A stretch of 64,000 bases of DNA. Origin: Rhodococcus sp. UNC23MFCrub1.1 (GTDB lineage Bacteria; Actinomycetota; Actinomycetes; Mycobacteriales; Mycobacteriaceae). The notes below the pieces were generated by a model. It worked only from the letters and a program-made list of their open reading frames with translations, was not told the DNA's origin and did not search any database. Position numbers and translations under genes: made by a program. Positions 1-8,317 of the stretch are shown piece by piece. Within the stretch, counting starts at the first letter, position 1. The number at the start of each line of letters is the position of its first letter. The stretch spans positions 248,001 through 312,000 of the forward strand of contig NZ_JMLQ01000002.1 of NCBI RefSeq assembly GCF_000686025.1, in the 5' to 3' direction.

Positions 1-62
1 ACCGTCATGCCTGCATACGACCCGAGCTACTCAGGTTTCTTGCCATGATGCTCGAAACACCC

Positions 63-86
63 GCCAGTGCTCACGTCTGCACTGGC
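63..86 (+). promoter_or_regulatory. Hairpin in the leader upstream of rpsH
   Basis: Perfect inverted repeat GCCAGTGC / GCACTGGC with an 8-base loop, in the noncoding stretch (positions 1-222) before rpsH. No T-run follows, so it is not a classical terminator. It could be a ribosomal-protein leader structure or an RNA-processing site; this is inference. I see no gene in positions 1-222. Confidence 0.35.
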
Positions 87-234
87 AGGAGCGCAACCCC
101 TGACCGGCAACAGTCGGTCAGGACAGAACACTTCGCTGTAGGCCCACGACGGGACGAGTCAGGCCCTGCTACCAGGGCACCAGCTCGCACGTGCTGCATG
201 GGAACCGCTGCGAGAAAGGGCCATGAACTCTGTC

Positions 235-633
235 ATGACCATGACCGACCCGATCGCAGACTTCTTGACGCGTCTGCGCAACGCCAATTCGGCGTACCAC
301 GATCAGGTGAAGCTGCCTCACTCGAAGATCAAGGCGAACATCGCCGAGATCCTCAAGCGTGAGGGCTACATCTCCGAGTACCGCACCGAGGACGCCGAGG
401 TGGGCAAGACCCTCATCGTCGACCTCAAGTACGGCCCCAGCCGCGAGCGCAGCCTCGCCGGTGTGCGTCGGGTGTCCAAGCCCGGACTGCGTGTGTACGC
501 AAAATCCACCAATCTGCCCAAGGTGCTCGGCGGCCTCGGCGTGGCGATCATCTCCACGTCCACCGGCCTGCTGACCGATCGCCAGGCGGCCAATCAGGGC
601 GTCGGCGGCGAAGTCCTCGCGTACGTCTGGTAA
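235..633 (+). CDS. rpsH: 30S ribosomal protein S8
   Basis: S8 binds the central domain of 16S rRNA during assembly of the small subunit. The 132-residue protein begins [17 protein letters not shown] and ends with the family hallmark [13 protein letters not shown]...GGEVLAYVW. An in-frame ATG at 223 lies only a few bases after AGAAAGGG and would add four residues. I prefer 235 because mycobacterial S8 begins [10 protein letters not shown], although the 223 start has the better spacing to the purine run. It is the first complete gene of the spc-operon fragment, with rplF 14 bases downstream. Confidence 0.97.
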   Translation: MTMTDPIADFLTRLRNANSAYHDQVKLPHSKIKANIAEILKREGYISEYRTEDAEVGKTLIVDLKYGPSRERSLAGVRRVSKPGLRVYAKSTNLPKVLGGLGVAIISTSTGLLTDRQAANQGVGGEVLAYVW

Positions 634-647
634 GGGAGGCCACCACT

Positions 648-1187
648 ATGTCGCGTATCGGAAAGCTTCCTGTGACAGTTCCCGCCGGAGTCGATGTCAC
701 CATCGCCGGCCAGGATGTCACCGTCAAGGGACCCAAGGGCACCTTGAGTCTCACCATCGCCGAGCCGATCACCATCGCAAAGAACGATGACGGATCCCTC
801 TCGGTCAACCGGCCGGACGACGAGCGTCGTAGCCGCTCGCTCCACGGCCTCTCGCGCACTCTCGTCGCGAACCTCATCACGGGTGTGACCACCGGTTACA
901 CCACGAAGATGGAGATTCACGGCGTCGGTTACCGCGTGGCACTGAAGGGCAGCGACCTCGAGTTCGCTCTCGGCTACAGCCACCCGGTGCCGATCACGGC
1001 GCCCGACGGCATCACCTTCGCGGTCGAGACGCCCACCCGATTCTCGGTCTCGGGTATCGACAAGCAGAAGGTCGGCCAGATCTCTGCCAACATCCGTCGT
1101 CTCCGTCGTCCCGACCCGTACAAGGGCAAGGGCGTTCGGTACGAGGGTGAGCAGATCCGCCGCAAGGTCGGAAAGACAGGTAAGTGA
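648..1187 (+). CDS. rplF: 50S ribosomal protein L6
   Basis: L6 binds 23S rRNA near the sarcin-ricin loop and the factor-binding region. The 179-residue protein has the two tandem L6 folds. It starts MSRIGKLPV and carries the C-terminal signature [14 protein letters not shown] close to its end. A GGGAGG ribosome-binding site lies 8 bases before the ATG. The stop codon TGA shares its last base with the ATG of rplR (TGATG), which points to translational coupling. Confidence 0.98.
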   Translation: MSRIGKLPVTVPAGVDVTIAGQDVTVKGPKGTLSLTIAEPITIAKNDDGSLSVNRPDDERRSRSLHGLSRTLVANLITGVTTGYTTKMEIHGVGYRVALKGSDLEFALGYSHPVPITAPDGITFAVETPTRFSVSGIDKQKVGQISANIRRLRRPDPYKGKGVRYEGEQIRRKVGKTGK

Positions 1188-1609
1188 TGAGCAACTCCGC
1201 AGCAACGAAGGGTTCCGACGCGAACCCGAAGCGCATCCCGCTGGGCAAGGACGCCTCCACGCGTCGTCGCCTGTCCAAGACGCGCCGCCACTTCCGTCTT
1301 CGCAAGAAGGTCTCCGGAACCGCCGAGCGTCCCCGTCTGGTCGTCAACCGTTCCTCGCGTCACCTGCACGCACAGCTGATCGACGATCTGACCGGCCGCA
1401 CTCTCGCGTCCGCGTCCAGCATCGAGGCCGATGTGCGCGCGACCGAGGGCGACAAGAAGGCCCGTGGCGCGAAGGTCGGCGCTCTCATCGCCGAGCGTGC
1501 CAAGGCGGCCGGCATCGAGGCAGTGGTCTTCGACCGCGGTGGCCACGGTTACGCCGGACGCATCGCGGCACTCGCCGATGCAGCTCGCGAAGGCGGGCTG
1601 ACGTTCTGA
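1187..1609 (+). CDS. rplR: 50S ribosomal protein L18
   Basis: L18 binds 5S rRNA and helps dock it into the large subunit. The 140-residue protein has a basic N-terminal tail ([19 protein letters not shown]), then the [20 protein letters not shown] segment, and ends [27 protein letters not shown], typical of L18. The start at 1187 overlaps the rplF stop by one base. A GTG three bases earlier is also in frame but less likely. Confidence 0.97.
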   Translation: MSNSAATKGSDANPKRIPLGKDASTRRRLSKTRRHFRLRKKVSGTAERPRLVVNRSSRHLHAQLIDDLTGRTLASASSIEADVRATEGDKKARGAKVGALIAERAKAAGIEAVVFDRGGHGYAGRIAALADAAREGGLTF

Positions 1610-1656
1610 TGACCAACGCAGCGAAGATTCAGCTCACCAACGGAAGGACAGCCTGA
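1609..1656 (+). CDS. Possible 15-codon bridging mini-ORF between rplR and rpsE
   Basis: A short frame, [15 protein letters not shown], exactly fills the gap between rplR and rpsE. Its ATG overlaps the rplR stop as TGATG, and its own TGA overlaps the rpsE ATG in the same arrangement. The AACGGAAGG ribosome-binding site for rpsE lies inside it. No known family. It may act only to hand ribosomes from L18 to S5, or be a coincidence; no evidence of a stable product. Confidence 0.25.
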   Translation: MTNAAKIQLTNGRTA

Positions 1657-2327
1657 TGCCGGGACGTCAACGGCGTGACGGCGGCAGCGGACCCGCCGGA
1701 GCCAACGCAGGACCCAATGCAGGCGGAGGTGACAACCGCGGCGGAGACAACCGTGGAGGTCGCGACCGTCGCGACTCGCGGGGCGGCAACGCTCCCGAGA
1801 AGAACAACCTCGAGCGCGTCGTCGCGATCAACCGCGTCTCCAAGGTCGTGAAGGGTGGTCGTCGCTTCAGCTTCACCGCCCTCGTGATCGTCGGAGACGG
1901 CAACGGTCTGGTCGGCGTCGGCTACGGCAAGGCCAAGGAAGTTCCGGCCGCCATTCAGAAGGGTGTCGAGGAGGCTCGCAAGAGCTTCTTCCGCGTCCCG
2001 CTGATCGGTAGCACGATCACGCACCCCGTCCAGGGTGAGGCTGCGGCCGGTGTGGTCATGCTGCGCCCGGCAAGCCCCGGTACCGGTGTCATCGCCGGTG
2101 GCGCGGTGCGTGCCGTGCTCGAGTGTGCAGGTGTCCACGACATCCTCGCGAAGTCGCTGGGTAGCGACAACGCGATCAACGTCGTGCACGCCACCGTTGC
2201 GGCTCTCAAGAGCCTGCAGCGTCCGGAAGAGGTCGCGGCTCGTCGTGGTCTGCCGATCGAGGACGTCGCTCCCGCCGGCATGCTGCGCGCTCGCGCCCAG
2301 GCAGCAGCAGGAGCAGCTCATGGCTGA
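1656..2327 (+). CDS. rpsE: 30S ribosomal protein S5
   Basis: S5 sits at the mRNA entry side of the small subunit and affects decoding accuracy. The 223-residue protein has the conserved core [20 protein letters not shown]...[14 protein letters not shown] and [13 protein letters not shown]. Before this core is an N-terminal tail of about 50 residues rich in Gly, Arg, Asn and Asp with GGDNRGG repeats. A charged tail here is also seen in mycobacterial S5, so the long form is credible. A GGAAGG site precedes the ATG. Confidence 0.97.
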   Translation: MPGRQRRDGGSGPAGANAGPNAGGGDNRGGDNRGGRDRRDSRGGNAPEKNNLERVVAINRVSKVVKGGRRFSFTALVIVGDGNGLVGVGYGKAKEVPAAIQKGVEEARKSFFRVPLIGSTITHPVQGEAAAGVVMLRPASPGTGVIAGGAVRAVLECAGVHDILAKSLGSDNAINVVHATVAALKSLQRPEEVAARRGLPIEDVAPAGMLRARAQAAAGAAHG

Positions 2328-2505
2328 CCTCAGAGTGACCCAGATCAAGAGCACCATCGGTCAGAAGAAGAACCAGCGTGACAGCATTCGCACGCTGGGC
2401 CTCAAGAAGATCCGCCAGTCGGTGATTCGCGAGGACACCCCGCAGACCCGCGGGCTGATCAACGTGGTGCGTCACCTCGTCGTCGTTGAGGAGGTCACCA
2501 AGTGA
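2320..2505 (+). CDS. rpmD: 50S ribosomal protein L30
   Basis: Small 61-residue large-subunit protein, begins [14 protein letters not shown] and contains [16 protein letters not shown], the L30 signature. The ATG at 2320 is inside the last codons of rpsE (8-base overlap, different frame) and a purine-rich CAGCAGGAG site precedes it. The stop overlaps the GTG of rplO by four bases (GTGA). Both junctions suggest coupled translation. Confidence 0.97.
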   Translation: MADLRVTQIKSTIGQKKNQRDSIRTLGLKKIRQSVIREDTPQTRGLINVVRHLVVVEEVTK

Positions 2506-2945
2506 CCATCAAATTGCATCATCTTCGCCCCGCACCGGGTTCGAAGAGCGCGAAGATCCGCGTCGGTCGCGGTGAAGGCGGAAAGCGCGGCAAGACCGCA
2601 GGTCGTGGCACCAAGGGCACGGGCGCTCGTAAGAACGTCCCGGCCGGCTTCGAGGGTGGCCAGATGCCGATCCACATGCGGCTGCCGAAGCTCAAGGGCT
2701 TCACCAACCGCAACCGGGTCGAGTACCAGGTCGTGAACCTGGTCGACATCGAGCGACTGTTCCCCGAGGGTGGCGAGATCTCCAAGGACGATCTGGTCGC
2801 CAAGGGTGCGGTGCGCAAGAACCGTCTCGTCAAGATCCTCGGCGACGGCGACCTGTCGGTGAAGGTGTCCATCACCGCCGACAAGTTCACCGGCAGTGCC
2901 AAGGAAAAGATCAACGCAGCCGGCGGATCCGTCACCGAGTTGTGA
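2502..2945 (+). CDS. rplO: 50S ribosomal protein L15
   Basis: L15 is a late-assembly large-subunit protein. The 147-residue product has the glycine/arginine-rich N-terminal extension ([17 protein letters not shown]), the [19 protein letters not shown] signature and the C-terminal globular part. It starts at GTG, overlapping the rpmD stop by four bases. It is the last ribosomal gene here; two hairpins separate it from secY. Confidence 0.98.
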   Translation: MTIKLHHLRPAPGSKSAKIRVGRGEGGKRGKTAGRGTKGTGARKNVPAGFEGGQMPIHMRLPKLKGFTNRNRVEYQVVNLVDIERLFPEGGEISKDDLVAKGAVRKNRLVKILGDGDLSVKVSITADKFTGSAKEKINAAGGSVTEL

Positions 2946-2952
2946 GTTCGGC

Positions 2953-2981
2953 GGCCCGCCCACTCGACGAGTGAGCGGGCC
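2953..2981 (+). terminator. Hairpin after rplO
   Basis: Stem GGCCCGC / GCGGGCC, one C-A mismatch, then CACTC / GAGTG around a GAC loop, starting eight bases after the rplO stop. No strong T-tract follows, as is common in actinobacteria. Probably ends or attenuates the spc transcript before secY. Confidence 0.5.
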
Positions 2982-2995
2982 TCCGGCAGTACGGA

Positions 2996-3034
2996 CCGAT
3001 GGCCGTGGTACGACTCTCGTGCTGCGGCCATCGG
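2996..3034 (+). terminator. Second hairpin in the rplO-secY gap
   Basis: Perfect 10-bp inverted repeat CCGATGGCCG / CGGCCATCGG with a 19-base loop, just after the first hairpin. The two in tandem could form a stronger terminator, or this one could belong to a secY leader. The rest of the 2946-3165 gap shows nothing I can name except the AGGAGG site of secY. Confidence 0.45.
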
Positions 3035-3165
3035 CCGTTCGGTGCCACGGTGAGTGGTTGTCCGGCTCGGCCCGGGCTGCGCACTCCGCGGCGCTGTTAG
3101 AGTTCGACGGGGTGCCAGTGCGCCCCGACCATCTCCCTCGTTAGTCACCCCGTCCAGGAGGATCG

Positions 3166-4488
3166 TTGCTTTCCGCCTTTGTGTCGGCCCTCAGGACACC
3201 TGACCTGAGACGGAAGATCCTCTTCACTCTCGGCCTCATCGCTCTGTACCGCTTCGGCGCGACGCTGCCGTCGCCCGGTGTCGACTACGGCAACGTCCGT
3301 CAGTGCATCGACCAGGTGTCGGGTGGCGACTCCGCCGGCATCTACTCGCTGATCAACCTGTTCTCGGGCGGCGCTCTGCTGCAGCTGTCCGTGTTCGCGA
3401 TCGGCATCATGCCCTTCATCACCGCGAGCATCATCGTCCAGCTCCTCACCGTGGTCATCCCGCGGTTCGAGGAACTCCGCAAGGAGGGCCAGGCCGGCCA
3501 GGCGAAGATGACGCAGTACACGCGCTATCTCTCCATCGCTCTGGCGATCCTGCAGGCCACGGGTCTCGTCGCGCTCGCCTCGCGCGGGCAGCTGCTCCAG
3601 GGCTGCAACCTCGACATCATCGCGGACTCGTCCATCTTCGGACTGGTCACCATCGTGCTGGTCATGACCGCGGGTGCTGCCCTGGTCATGTGGTTCGGCG
3701 AGCTCATCACCGAGCGCGGCGTCGGCAACGGCATGTCGCTGCTCATCTTCGCCGGCATCGCCTCGCGCATCCCGTCCGAGGGCAAGTCGATTCTCGACAG
3801 TCGCGGCGGCATCGTCTTCGCGCTCGTCTGCCTCGCCGCTCTCGCCATCATCATCGGCGTCGTCTTCGTCGAGCAGGGCCAGCGCCGCATCCCGGTGCAG
3901 TACGCCAAGCGCATGGTCGGCCGCCGCATGTACGGCGGTTCGTCCACCTACCTGCCGCTGAAGGTCAACCAGGCCGGTGTCATCCCGGTGATCTTCGCGT
4001 CGTCGCTGCTGTACCTCCCCAATCTCATCGCCCAGCTGACCAATGCCAGCACGGCGGCGGATCCGAGTTGGTGGCAACGCGCCATCAACACTTATCTGGT
4101 GAACCCGGCGAACCCGGTGTACATCGCGATCTACTTCGGCCTCATCGTCTTCTTCACCTACTTCTACGTCGCCATCACGTTCAACCCCGAGGAACGTGCC
4201 GACGAGATGAAGAAGTACGGCGGATTCATCCCGGGCATCAGGCCGGGACGTCCGACGGCCGACTACCTCAATTTCGTTCTCAGTCGCATCACGCTGCCCG
4301 GTGCCATCTACCTCGGCACCATCGCTGTGCTTCCCAACCTGTTCCTCGACATCGGTAACTCCGGTGGCGCCCAGAACCTGCCCTTCGGCGGAACAGCGGT
4401 GCTCATCATGGTGAGCGTGGGACTCGACACGGTGAAGCAGATCGAAAGCCAGCTGATGCAGCGCAACTACGAAGGGTTCCTCAAGTGA
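3166..4488 (+). CDS. secY: Preprotein translocase channel subunit SecY
   Basis: SecY is the ten-helix membrane channel of the Sec system. The 440-residue protein contains the family signature [21 protein letters not shown], the cytoplasmic loop [14 protein letters not shown], and the C-terminal [14 protein letters not shown] shared with mycobacterial SecY. The start is an uncommon TTG, chosen because a full AGGAGG site lies 6 bases upstream and because the resulting [18 protein letters not shown] matches mycobacterial SecY. The stop overlaps the GTG of adk by four bases. Confidence 0.98.
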   Translation: MLSAFVSALRTPDLRRKILFTLGLIALYRFGATLPSPGVDYGNVRQCIDQVSGGDSAGIYSLINLFSGGALLQLSVFAIGIMPFITASIIVQLLTVVIPRFEELRKEGQAGQAKMTQYTRYLSIALAILQATGLVALASRGQLLQGCNLDIIADSSIFGLVTIVLVMTAGAALVMWFGELITERGVGNGMSLLIFAGIASRIPSEGKSILDSRGGIVFALVCLAALAIIIGVVFVEQGQRRIPVQYAKRMVGRRMYGGSSTYLPLKVNQAGVIPVIFASSLLYLPNLIAQLTNASTAADPSWWQRAINTYLVNPANPVYIAIYFGLIVFFTYFYVAITFNPEERADEMKKYGGFIPGIRPGRPTADYLNFVLSRITLPGAIYLGTIAVLPNLFLDIGNSGGAQNLPFGGTAVLIMVSVGLDTVKQIESQLMQRNYEGFLK

Positions 4489-5072
4489 GACTCGTCCTCC
4501 TCGGTCCTCCCGGAGCAGGCAAAGGTACGCAGGCGACGCTGCTGTCGGAGAAGCTGGGAATTCCCCACGTCTCGACGGGCGATCTCTTCCGCGCGAACAT
4601 CGGCCAGAAGACGCCCCTGGGCATCGAGGCCAAGAAGTACCTCGACGCGGGCGACCTGGTCCCGAGTGCGCTGACCGTGGACATGGTGCGCGACCGTCTG
4701 GCCGAGCCCGACGCCACCAACGGCTTCATCCTCGACGGCTTCCCGCGATCGACCGATCAGGCCGACTCACTCGCCTCCATCCTCGAGGACGCGGGCACGA
4801 CGCTCGACGCCGTCGTCTCCTTCGTCATCGACGAGGACGTCGTGGTCGAGCGCATGCTCGCCCGTGGGCGCGAGGACGACAAGGAGAGCGTCATCCGGAA
4901 CCGGATGAAGGTCTACCGCGACGAGACGGCTCCGCTGCTCGAGTACTACAAGAGCCATGGTCGCAGCGGGCAGGCCGAAGGCCGGTCGGGACTACTCGTG
5001 ACCGTCGACGCCGTCGGCGAGGTCGAGGATGTCAACAAGAAGGTCATCGACGCGATCCAGGGCGACGACTGA
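4485..5072 (+). CDS. adk: Adenylate kinase, short-LID type, with an inserted segment
   Basis: Catalyses ATP + AMP = 2 ADP. The N-terminus carries the P-loop GPPGAGKG (about residues 7-14). The AMP-binding site STGDLFR and the DGFPR motif (about 85-89) are present, and the LID is the short form without zinc cysteines. The protein has 195 residues, whereas actinobacterial short-LID enzymes are usually near 181. The surplus lies between LLEYYK and [11 protein letters not shown] and coincides with a GC-rich repeat that recurs elsewhere in the window. The GTG start overlaps the secY stop (GTGA); map follows after three bases. Confidence 0.96.
   Translation: MRLVLLGPPGAGKGTQATLLSEKLGIPHVSTGDLFRANIGQKTPLGIEAKKYLDAGDLVPSALTVDMVRDRLAEPDATNGFILDGFPRSTDQADSLASILEDAGTTLDAVVSFVIDEDVVVERMLARGREDDKESVIRNRMKVYRDETAPLLEYYKSHGRSGQAEGRSGLLVTVDAVGEVEDVNKKVIDAIQGDD
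4966..4990 (+). repeat. GC-rich mini-repeat inserted in frame in adk
   Basis: Core AGGCCGAAGGCCGGTCGG at 4972-4989, flanked by GCGGGC, matches the two intergenic copies at 9839-9887 and copies in the NRPS and an acyl-CoA dehydrogenase. Here it is read as SGQAEGRSG near the adenylate kinase C-terminus, where related enzymes have no such segment. Confidence 0.6.
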
Positions 5073-5075
5073 CCT

Positions 5076-5870
5076 ATGGCTTTCGGACGTAAGCGCAAGG
5101 TGGTCCCGTTCCGCAGCGCCGGTGAGCTCGATGCCATGGCTGCGGCCGGGGCCGTCGTGGGCGCCGCTCTCGTCGCGGTGCGCGACGCGGCGAAGCCCGG
5201 CGTGTCCACTCTCGAGCTCGACGCGGTGGCCGAGGCGGTGATCCGGGACGCGGGCGCTGTCCCGTCGTTCCTCGGGTACCACGGCTTCACGGGCAGCATC
5301 TGCAGCTCGATCAACGATCGCGTCGTGCACGGCATCCCGAACTCGTCCGACGTGCTCGCCGAGGGCGACCTCATCTCGATCGACTGTGGCGCCATTCTCG
5401 ACGGCTGGCACGGCGACTCCGCCTGGACGTTCGGTGTCGGTGCCGTCATCGAGGCAGACGAGCAGCTGAGCGAGGCCACTCGGTTGTCGATGGAGGCCGG
5501 TATCGCCGCGATGCTGCCGGGCAACCGCCTTACCGACGTCTCGCACGCCATCGAGCAGGGCACGCTGGCCGCCTCGGCGGCGCACGGACGTACCTACGGC
5601 ATCGTCGACGGCTACGGCGGCCACGGCATCGGCCGCGAGATGCACATGGAGCCGTTCCTCGCCAACGAGGGTGCGCCGGGCAAGGGCCCCGAGCTGGTGG
5701 TGGGGTCGACGCTCGCCATCGAGCCGATGCTGACACTGGGCACCCACGAGACCCGCGTGTTGGACGACGACTGGACCGTGGTCACCACGGACGGATCGCG
5801 ATCCGCGCACTGGGAGCACACGGTCGCCGTCACCGAGGACGGGCCGAGGATTCTCACTCTGCGTCCCTGA
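5076..5870 (+). CDS. map: Methionine aminopeptidase, type I
   Basis: Removes the N-terminal methionine from new proteins in the cytoplasm. The 264-residue protein has the pita-bread fold. The metal ligands can be placed at D103 (SIDCG), D114 (HGDSAW), H183 (GYGGHGIG), E216 (AIEPML) and E247 (HWEHTV), and substrate-binding H85 lies in VVHGIPN. There is no N-terminal zinc finger or SH3 extension. It sits three bases after adk, the common secY-adk-map arrangement. Confidence 0.96.
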   Translation: MAFGRKRKVVPFRSAGELDAMAAAGAVVGAALVAVRDAAKPGVSTLELDAVAEAVIRDAGAVPSFLGYHGFTGSICSSINDRVVHGIPNSSDVLAEGDLISIDCGAILDGWHGDSAWTFGVGAVIEADEQLSEATRLSMEAGIAAMLPGNRLTDVSHAIEQGTLAASAAHGRTYGIVDGYGGHGIGREMHMEPFLANEGAPGKGPELVVGSTLAIEPMLTLGTHETRVLDDDWTVVTTDGSRSAHWEHTVAVTEDGPRILTLRP

Positions 5871-5882
5871 CGCAGATCCTTC

Positions 5883-5898
5883 CGACCCGTCCGGGTCG
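5883..5898. terminator. Small hairpin between map and the convergent gene
   Basis: CGACCC / GGGTCG around GTCC in the 28-base gap between two convergent stop codons. Short, but placed where a bidirectional terminator would be. Confidence 0.35.
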
Positions 5899-6918
5899 TC
5901 AGGCCCAGTGCTCGGCCGGAACCTGCTCCGACTCCTTCGGCGGCGGCGGGGGAGTGCCGTCTCCGAACGGCCTGCCGCCCAACGCTTCCCGGCCGTGTGG
6001 GCTCAACCAGCTCGACAGGTCCGGCCCCTTGGGCACGATGCCGGTCGGGTTGATGTCGGTGTGCACCTCGTAGTAGTGCGACTTGATGTGCACGAAGTCC
6101 GTGGTGTCGCCGAATCCCGGTGTCTGGAACAGGTCTCGGGCGTAGGCCCACAGCACCGGCATCTCGGAGAGCTTGCTCCGGTTGCACTTGAAGTGGCCGT
6201 GGTAGACGGGATCGAACCGCGCCAGCGTCGTGAACAGACGGACGTCGGCTTCGGTGATGGTGTCGCCCACCAGGAATCGCTGGTTCGAGAGGCGGTCGCT
6301 CAGCCAGTCCAGTCGCGCGAAGAGAGCGTCGTACGCCTTCTCGTACGCGCTCTGGGAGCCGGCGAAACCGCACTTGTAGACGCCGTTGTTGACGTCGTGG
6401 AAGATCAGTTCCGCCACCTCGTCGATCTCGCCGCGCAATGCTTCCGGGTACAGGTCGGGTGCGCCCTCACGGTGGTACCGCGTCCACTCCGTCGAGAAGT
6501 CGAGCGTCATCTGGGGGTAGTCGTTGGTGACCACCTCGCCCGTCGACACCTCCACCATGGCGGGCACGGTGATCCCGCGTGGGTAGTCGGGGAAGCGCGC
6601 GAGGAACGCGTCCTGCAGACGTGGGATCTTCAGCACCGGGTCGAGGCCGTCGGGATCGAGATCGAAGGTCCAGCTCCGCTTGTCGTGGGTCGGTCCGCAC
6701 ACTCCCATCGAGATGGCGTCCTCGAGACCCAGGAGCCGACGCACGATGATGGCGCGGTTGGCCCACGGGCAGGCGCGGGCCACGACGAGGCGGTAACGAC
6801 CGGGCTCCACCGGGTAGCGCGACGACGGATCGTCGGTGATGCGGTCCTCGATGTAGTTCGTGTCGCGGTCGAAGCCGCCCTTCTCCACGTAGGACGGGGT
6901 ACCGCTGTCGGTGCTCAT
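5899..6918 (-). CDS. Glutathionyl-hydroquinone-reductase-like protein (Xi/Omega-class GST fold)
   Basis: The family reductively removes a thiol adduct from hydroquinones. The 339-residue protein has an N-terminal thioredoxin-like domain with the active-site cysteine C50 in the motif ACPWANRA, and a C-terminal helical GST domain (INPTGIVPKGP, NQRFLVGDTITEADVRLF). Family members usually read CPWAHR; the histidine is asparagine here. Actinobacteria generally use mycothiol rather than glutathione, so the real co-substrate is probably mycothiol; that is inference. The C-terminus is proline-rich. A GNAT gene starts upstream on the same strand, nine bases away. Confidence 0.88.
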   Translation of the reverse strand: MSTDSGTPSYVEKGGFDRDTNYIEDRITDDPSSRYPVEPGRYRLVVARACPWANRAIIVRRLLGLEDAISMGVCGPTHDKRSWTFDLDPDGLDPVLKIPRLQDAFLARFPDYPRGITVPAMVEVSTGEVVTNDYPQMTLDFSTEWTRYHREGAPDLYPEALRGEIDEVAELIFHDVNNGVYKCGFAGSQSAYEKAYDALFARLDWLSDRLSNQRFLVGDTITEADVRLFTTLARFDPVYHGHFKCNRSKLSEMPVLWAYARDLFQTPGFGDTTDFVHIKSHYYEVHTDINPTGIVPKGPDLSSWLSPHGREALGGRPFGDGTPPPPPKESEQVPAEHWA

Positions 6919-6927
6919 GGTCGTAAC

Positions 6928-7644
6928 TTACCCGGGGTCGGTCAATTCCATCCCGATGTGCACTCCCAGTTCGGTGAAGCCGAGCGAGAGGCCGAACAGC
7001 CGGGCGGTCGCGTTGTCCATCGGCACCGACCACTGCGGCACGAGTCCCGCGTCGATGGCCTCGTTCGTGGCCAGCCGTGCGGCGGTCGAGCCGTACCCCC
7101 GCCGGCGTCGTGACGGCACGGTGACCGCGACGGTGTCGGCGAGGAAGCCGCGCCACTCGACGTACCCGGCAGCGGCCGCGGGGAGAGCGTCGTCCTCACC
7201 GTCGGCGTCGTCGAACACCGTGAACCACGAGTCGACGCCGACCGCGCGGATCCCGGTGGCGTCGTCGGGAGGCACCAGTGCGAGGACGCGGTCCACATCG
7301 TGCCCGTCGTGGGAGATCAGAGGGTGTTCGACGCGCACGTCGTCGCGACTGTCGTCGAGGAAGGCGAGGACCCGTGGTCCACCGCAACGACCCCGGCGCT
7401 GTCCCGCGAGGTCGGCGAGACCGTCCCGCGTCGCGAGCACGTCGTTGCCCAGTGCCTCGGCGCGGTCGAGGATGTCGCCGGGTCCGACCAGGACCGCGTG
7501 GCCGTCCAGGACGACGAACGTGAGGCGGGTCGCGTCGTCGTCGACCACGTGCAACCGCTCCGCGTCGTCGAGCGAGGCGTCGTCGGGAAGACCCAGTTCT
7601 CGCGCCCAGGCGAGACGGACGATGTCGATCTGGTGGGAGTTCAT
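6928..7644 (-). CDS. GNAT-family N-acetyltransferase
   Basis: Predicted acetyl-CoA-dependent acyltransferase of unknown substrate, 238 residues. The recognisable GNAT fold is in the C-terminal third: motif A as VTVPSRRRRGYGSTAARLATNEA (acetyl-CoA pyrophosphate loop RRRRGYGS), followed by the motif B region NATARLFGLSLGFTELG. The N-terminal part is variable and acidic. I start it at the ATG at 7644 (MNSHQIDIVRLAWA); a longer frame would run over the operator palindrome and into padR. It is divergent from padR and downstream on the same strand is the hydroquinone-reductase-like gene. Confidence 0.82.
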   Translation of the reverse strand: MNSHQIDIVRLAWARELGLPDDASLDDAERLHVVDDDATRLTFVVLDGHAVLVGPGDILDRAEALGNDVLATRDGLADLAGQRRGRCGGPRVLAFLDDSRDDVRVEHPLISHDGHDVDRVLALVPPDDATGIRAVGVDSWFTVFDDADGEDDALPAAAAGYVEWRGFLADTVAVTVPSRRRRGYGSTAARLATNEAIDAGLVPQWSVPMDNATARLFGLSLGFTELGVHIGMELTDPG

Positions 7645-7688
7645 CGCCGTCCACGCTAGCGCCGCTTGTGGCGACCATGCTCGGCGCC

Positions 7689-7710
7689 GTATATTCCAAG
7701 CGGAATATAC
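7689..7710. promoter_or_regulatory. Palindromic operator between the GNAT gene and padR
   Basis: Perfect 9-bp arms GTATATTCC / GGAATATAC separated by AAGC, in an AT-rich patch that stands out from the surrounding GC-rich DNA. It lies 16 bases before the padR start codon and 44 bases before the divergent GNAT start. The position fits autorepression by PadR, with possible control of both directions. Confidence 0.75.
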
Positions 7711-7726
7711 GGGCGAGGGGATCGAC

Positions 7727-8317
7727 ATGGAACGCGTGACACCGCTGGCCATCGCCGTGCTCGCGTGCCTGTTCGAGCGGCCGATGCACCCGTACGAGAT
7801 GTATCTGCTCCTGCTCGAGCGCAAGGACGACCGACTGCTCAAGGTACGTCCGGGGTCGCTCTACCACGCGGTCGACCGCCTGGCGGAGCGTGAGCTGATC
7901 GTGGCGGTCGGCACCGAACGGGAAGGTAATCGGCCCGAGCGCACCACCTACTCGGTGACCGACTCGGGTCGGGCGGCTCTGTCGGACACCCTGCGTACTC
8001 TCCTGGCGGAACCCACGCCCGAGTACTCGCAGTTCACCCTCGCCTTGTCCGAGTCGCACAACCTCCCCGGGCCGGAGGTCGCGACACTCGTCCGTACCCG
8101 TATCGCTCTGCTGGAGAAGGATCTCGACGAGCTGCGCGTCATCGATGCGATGGCCGTCGATCGCCACGTTCCCCGGCTCTTCTCTGTGGGCCTCGACTAC
8201 ACCCTCGCCCTGCGCGAGGCCGAACTCACCTGGCTCCGGGCCTTCGTCGACGACATCGACTCCGGACGTCTCCCCTGGCTGGACCGCATTCTCACCGAAC
8301 GACAGGACCACCGATGA
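7727..8317 (+). CDS. PadR-family transcriptional regulator
   Basis: The 196-residue protein has the PadR winged-helix N-terminus (TPLAIAVLACLFERPMHPYEMYLLL...LKVRPGSLYHAVDRLAERELI) and a C-terminal helical dimerisation domain of the Vir-C type. PadR proteins usually repress an adjacent stress or efflux gene and let go when bound to a small molecule. The ATG at 7727 follows a GAGGGGA site. The stop overlaps the ATG of the MFS gene by four bases (ATGA), so regulator and pump are one operon. Confidence 0.92.
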   Translation: MERVTPLAIAVLACLFERPMHPYEMYLLLLERKDDRLLKVRPGSLYHAVDRLAERELIVAVGTEREGNRPERTTYSVTDSGRAALSDTLRTLLAEPTPEYSQFTLALSESHNLPGPEVATLVRTRIALLEKDLDELRVIDAMAVDRHVPRLFSVGLDYTLALREAELTWLRAFVDDIDSGRLPWLDRILTERQDHR

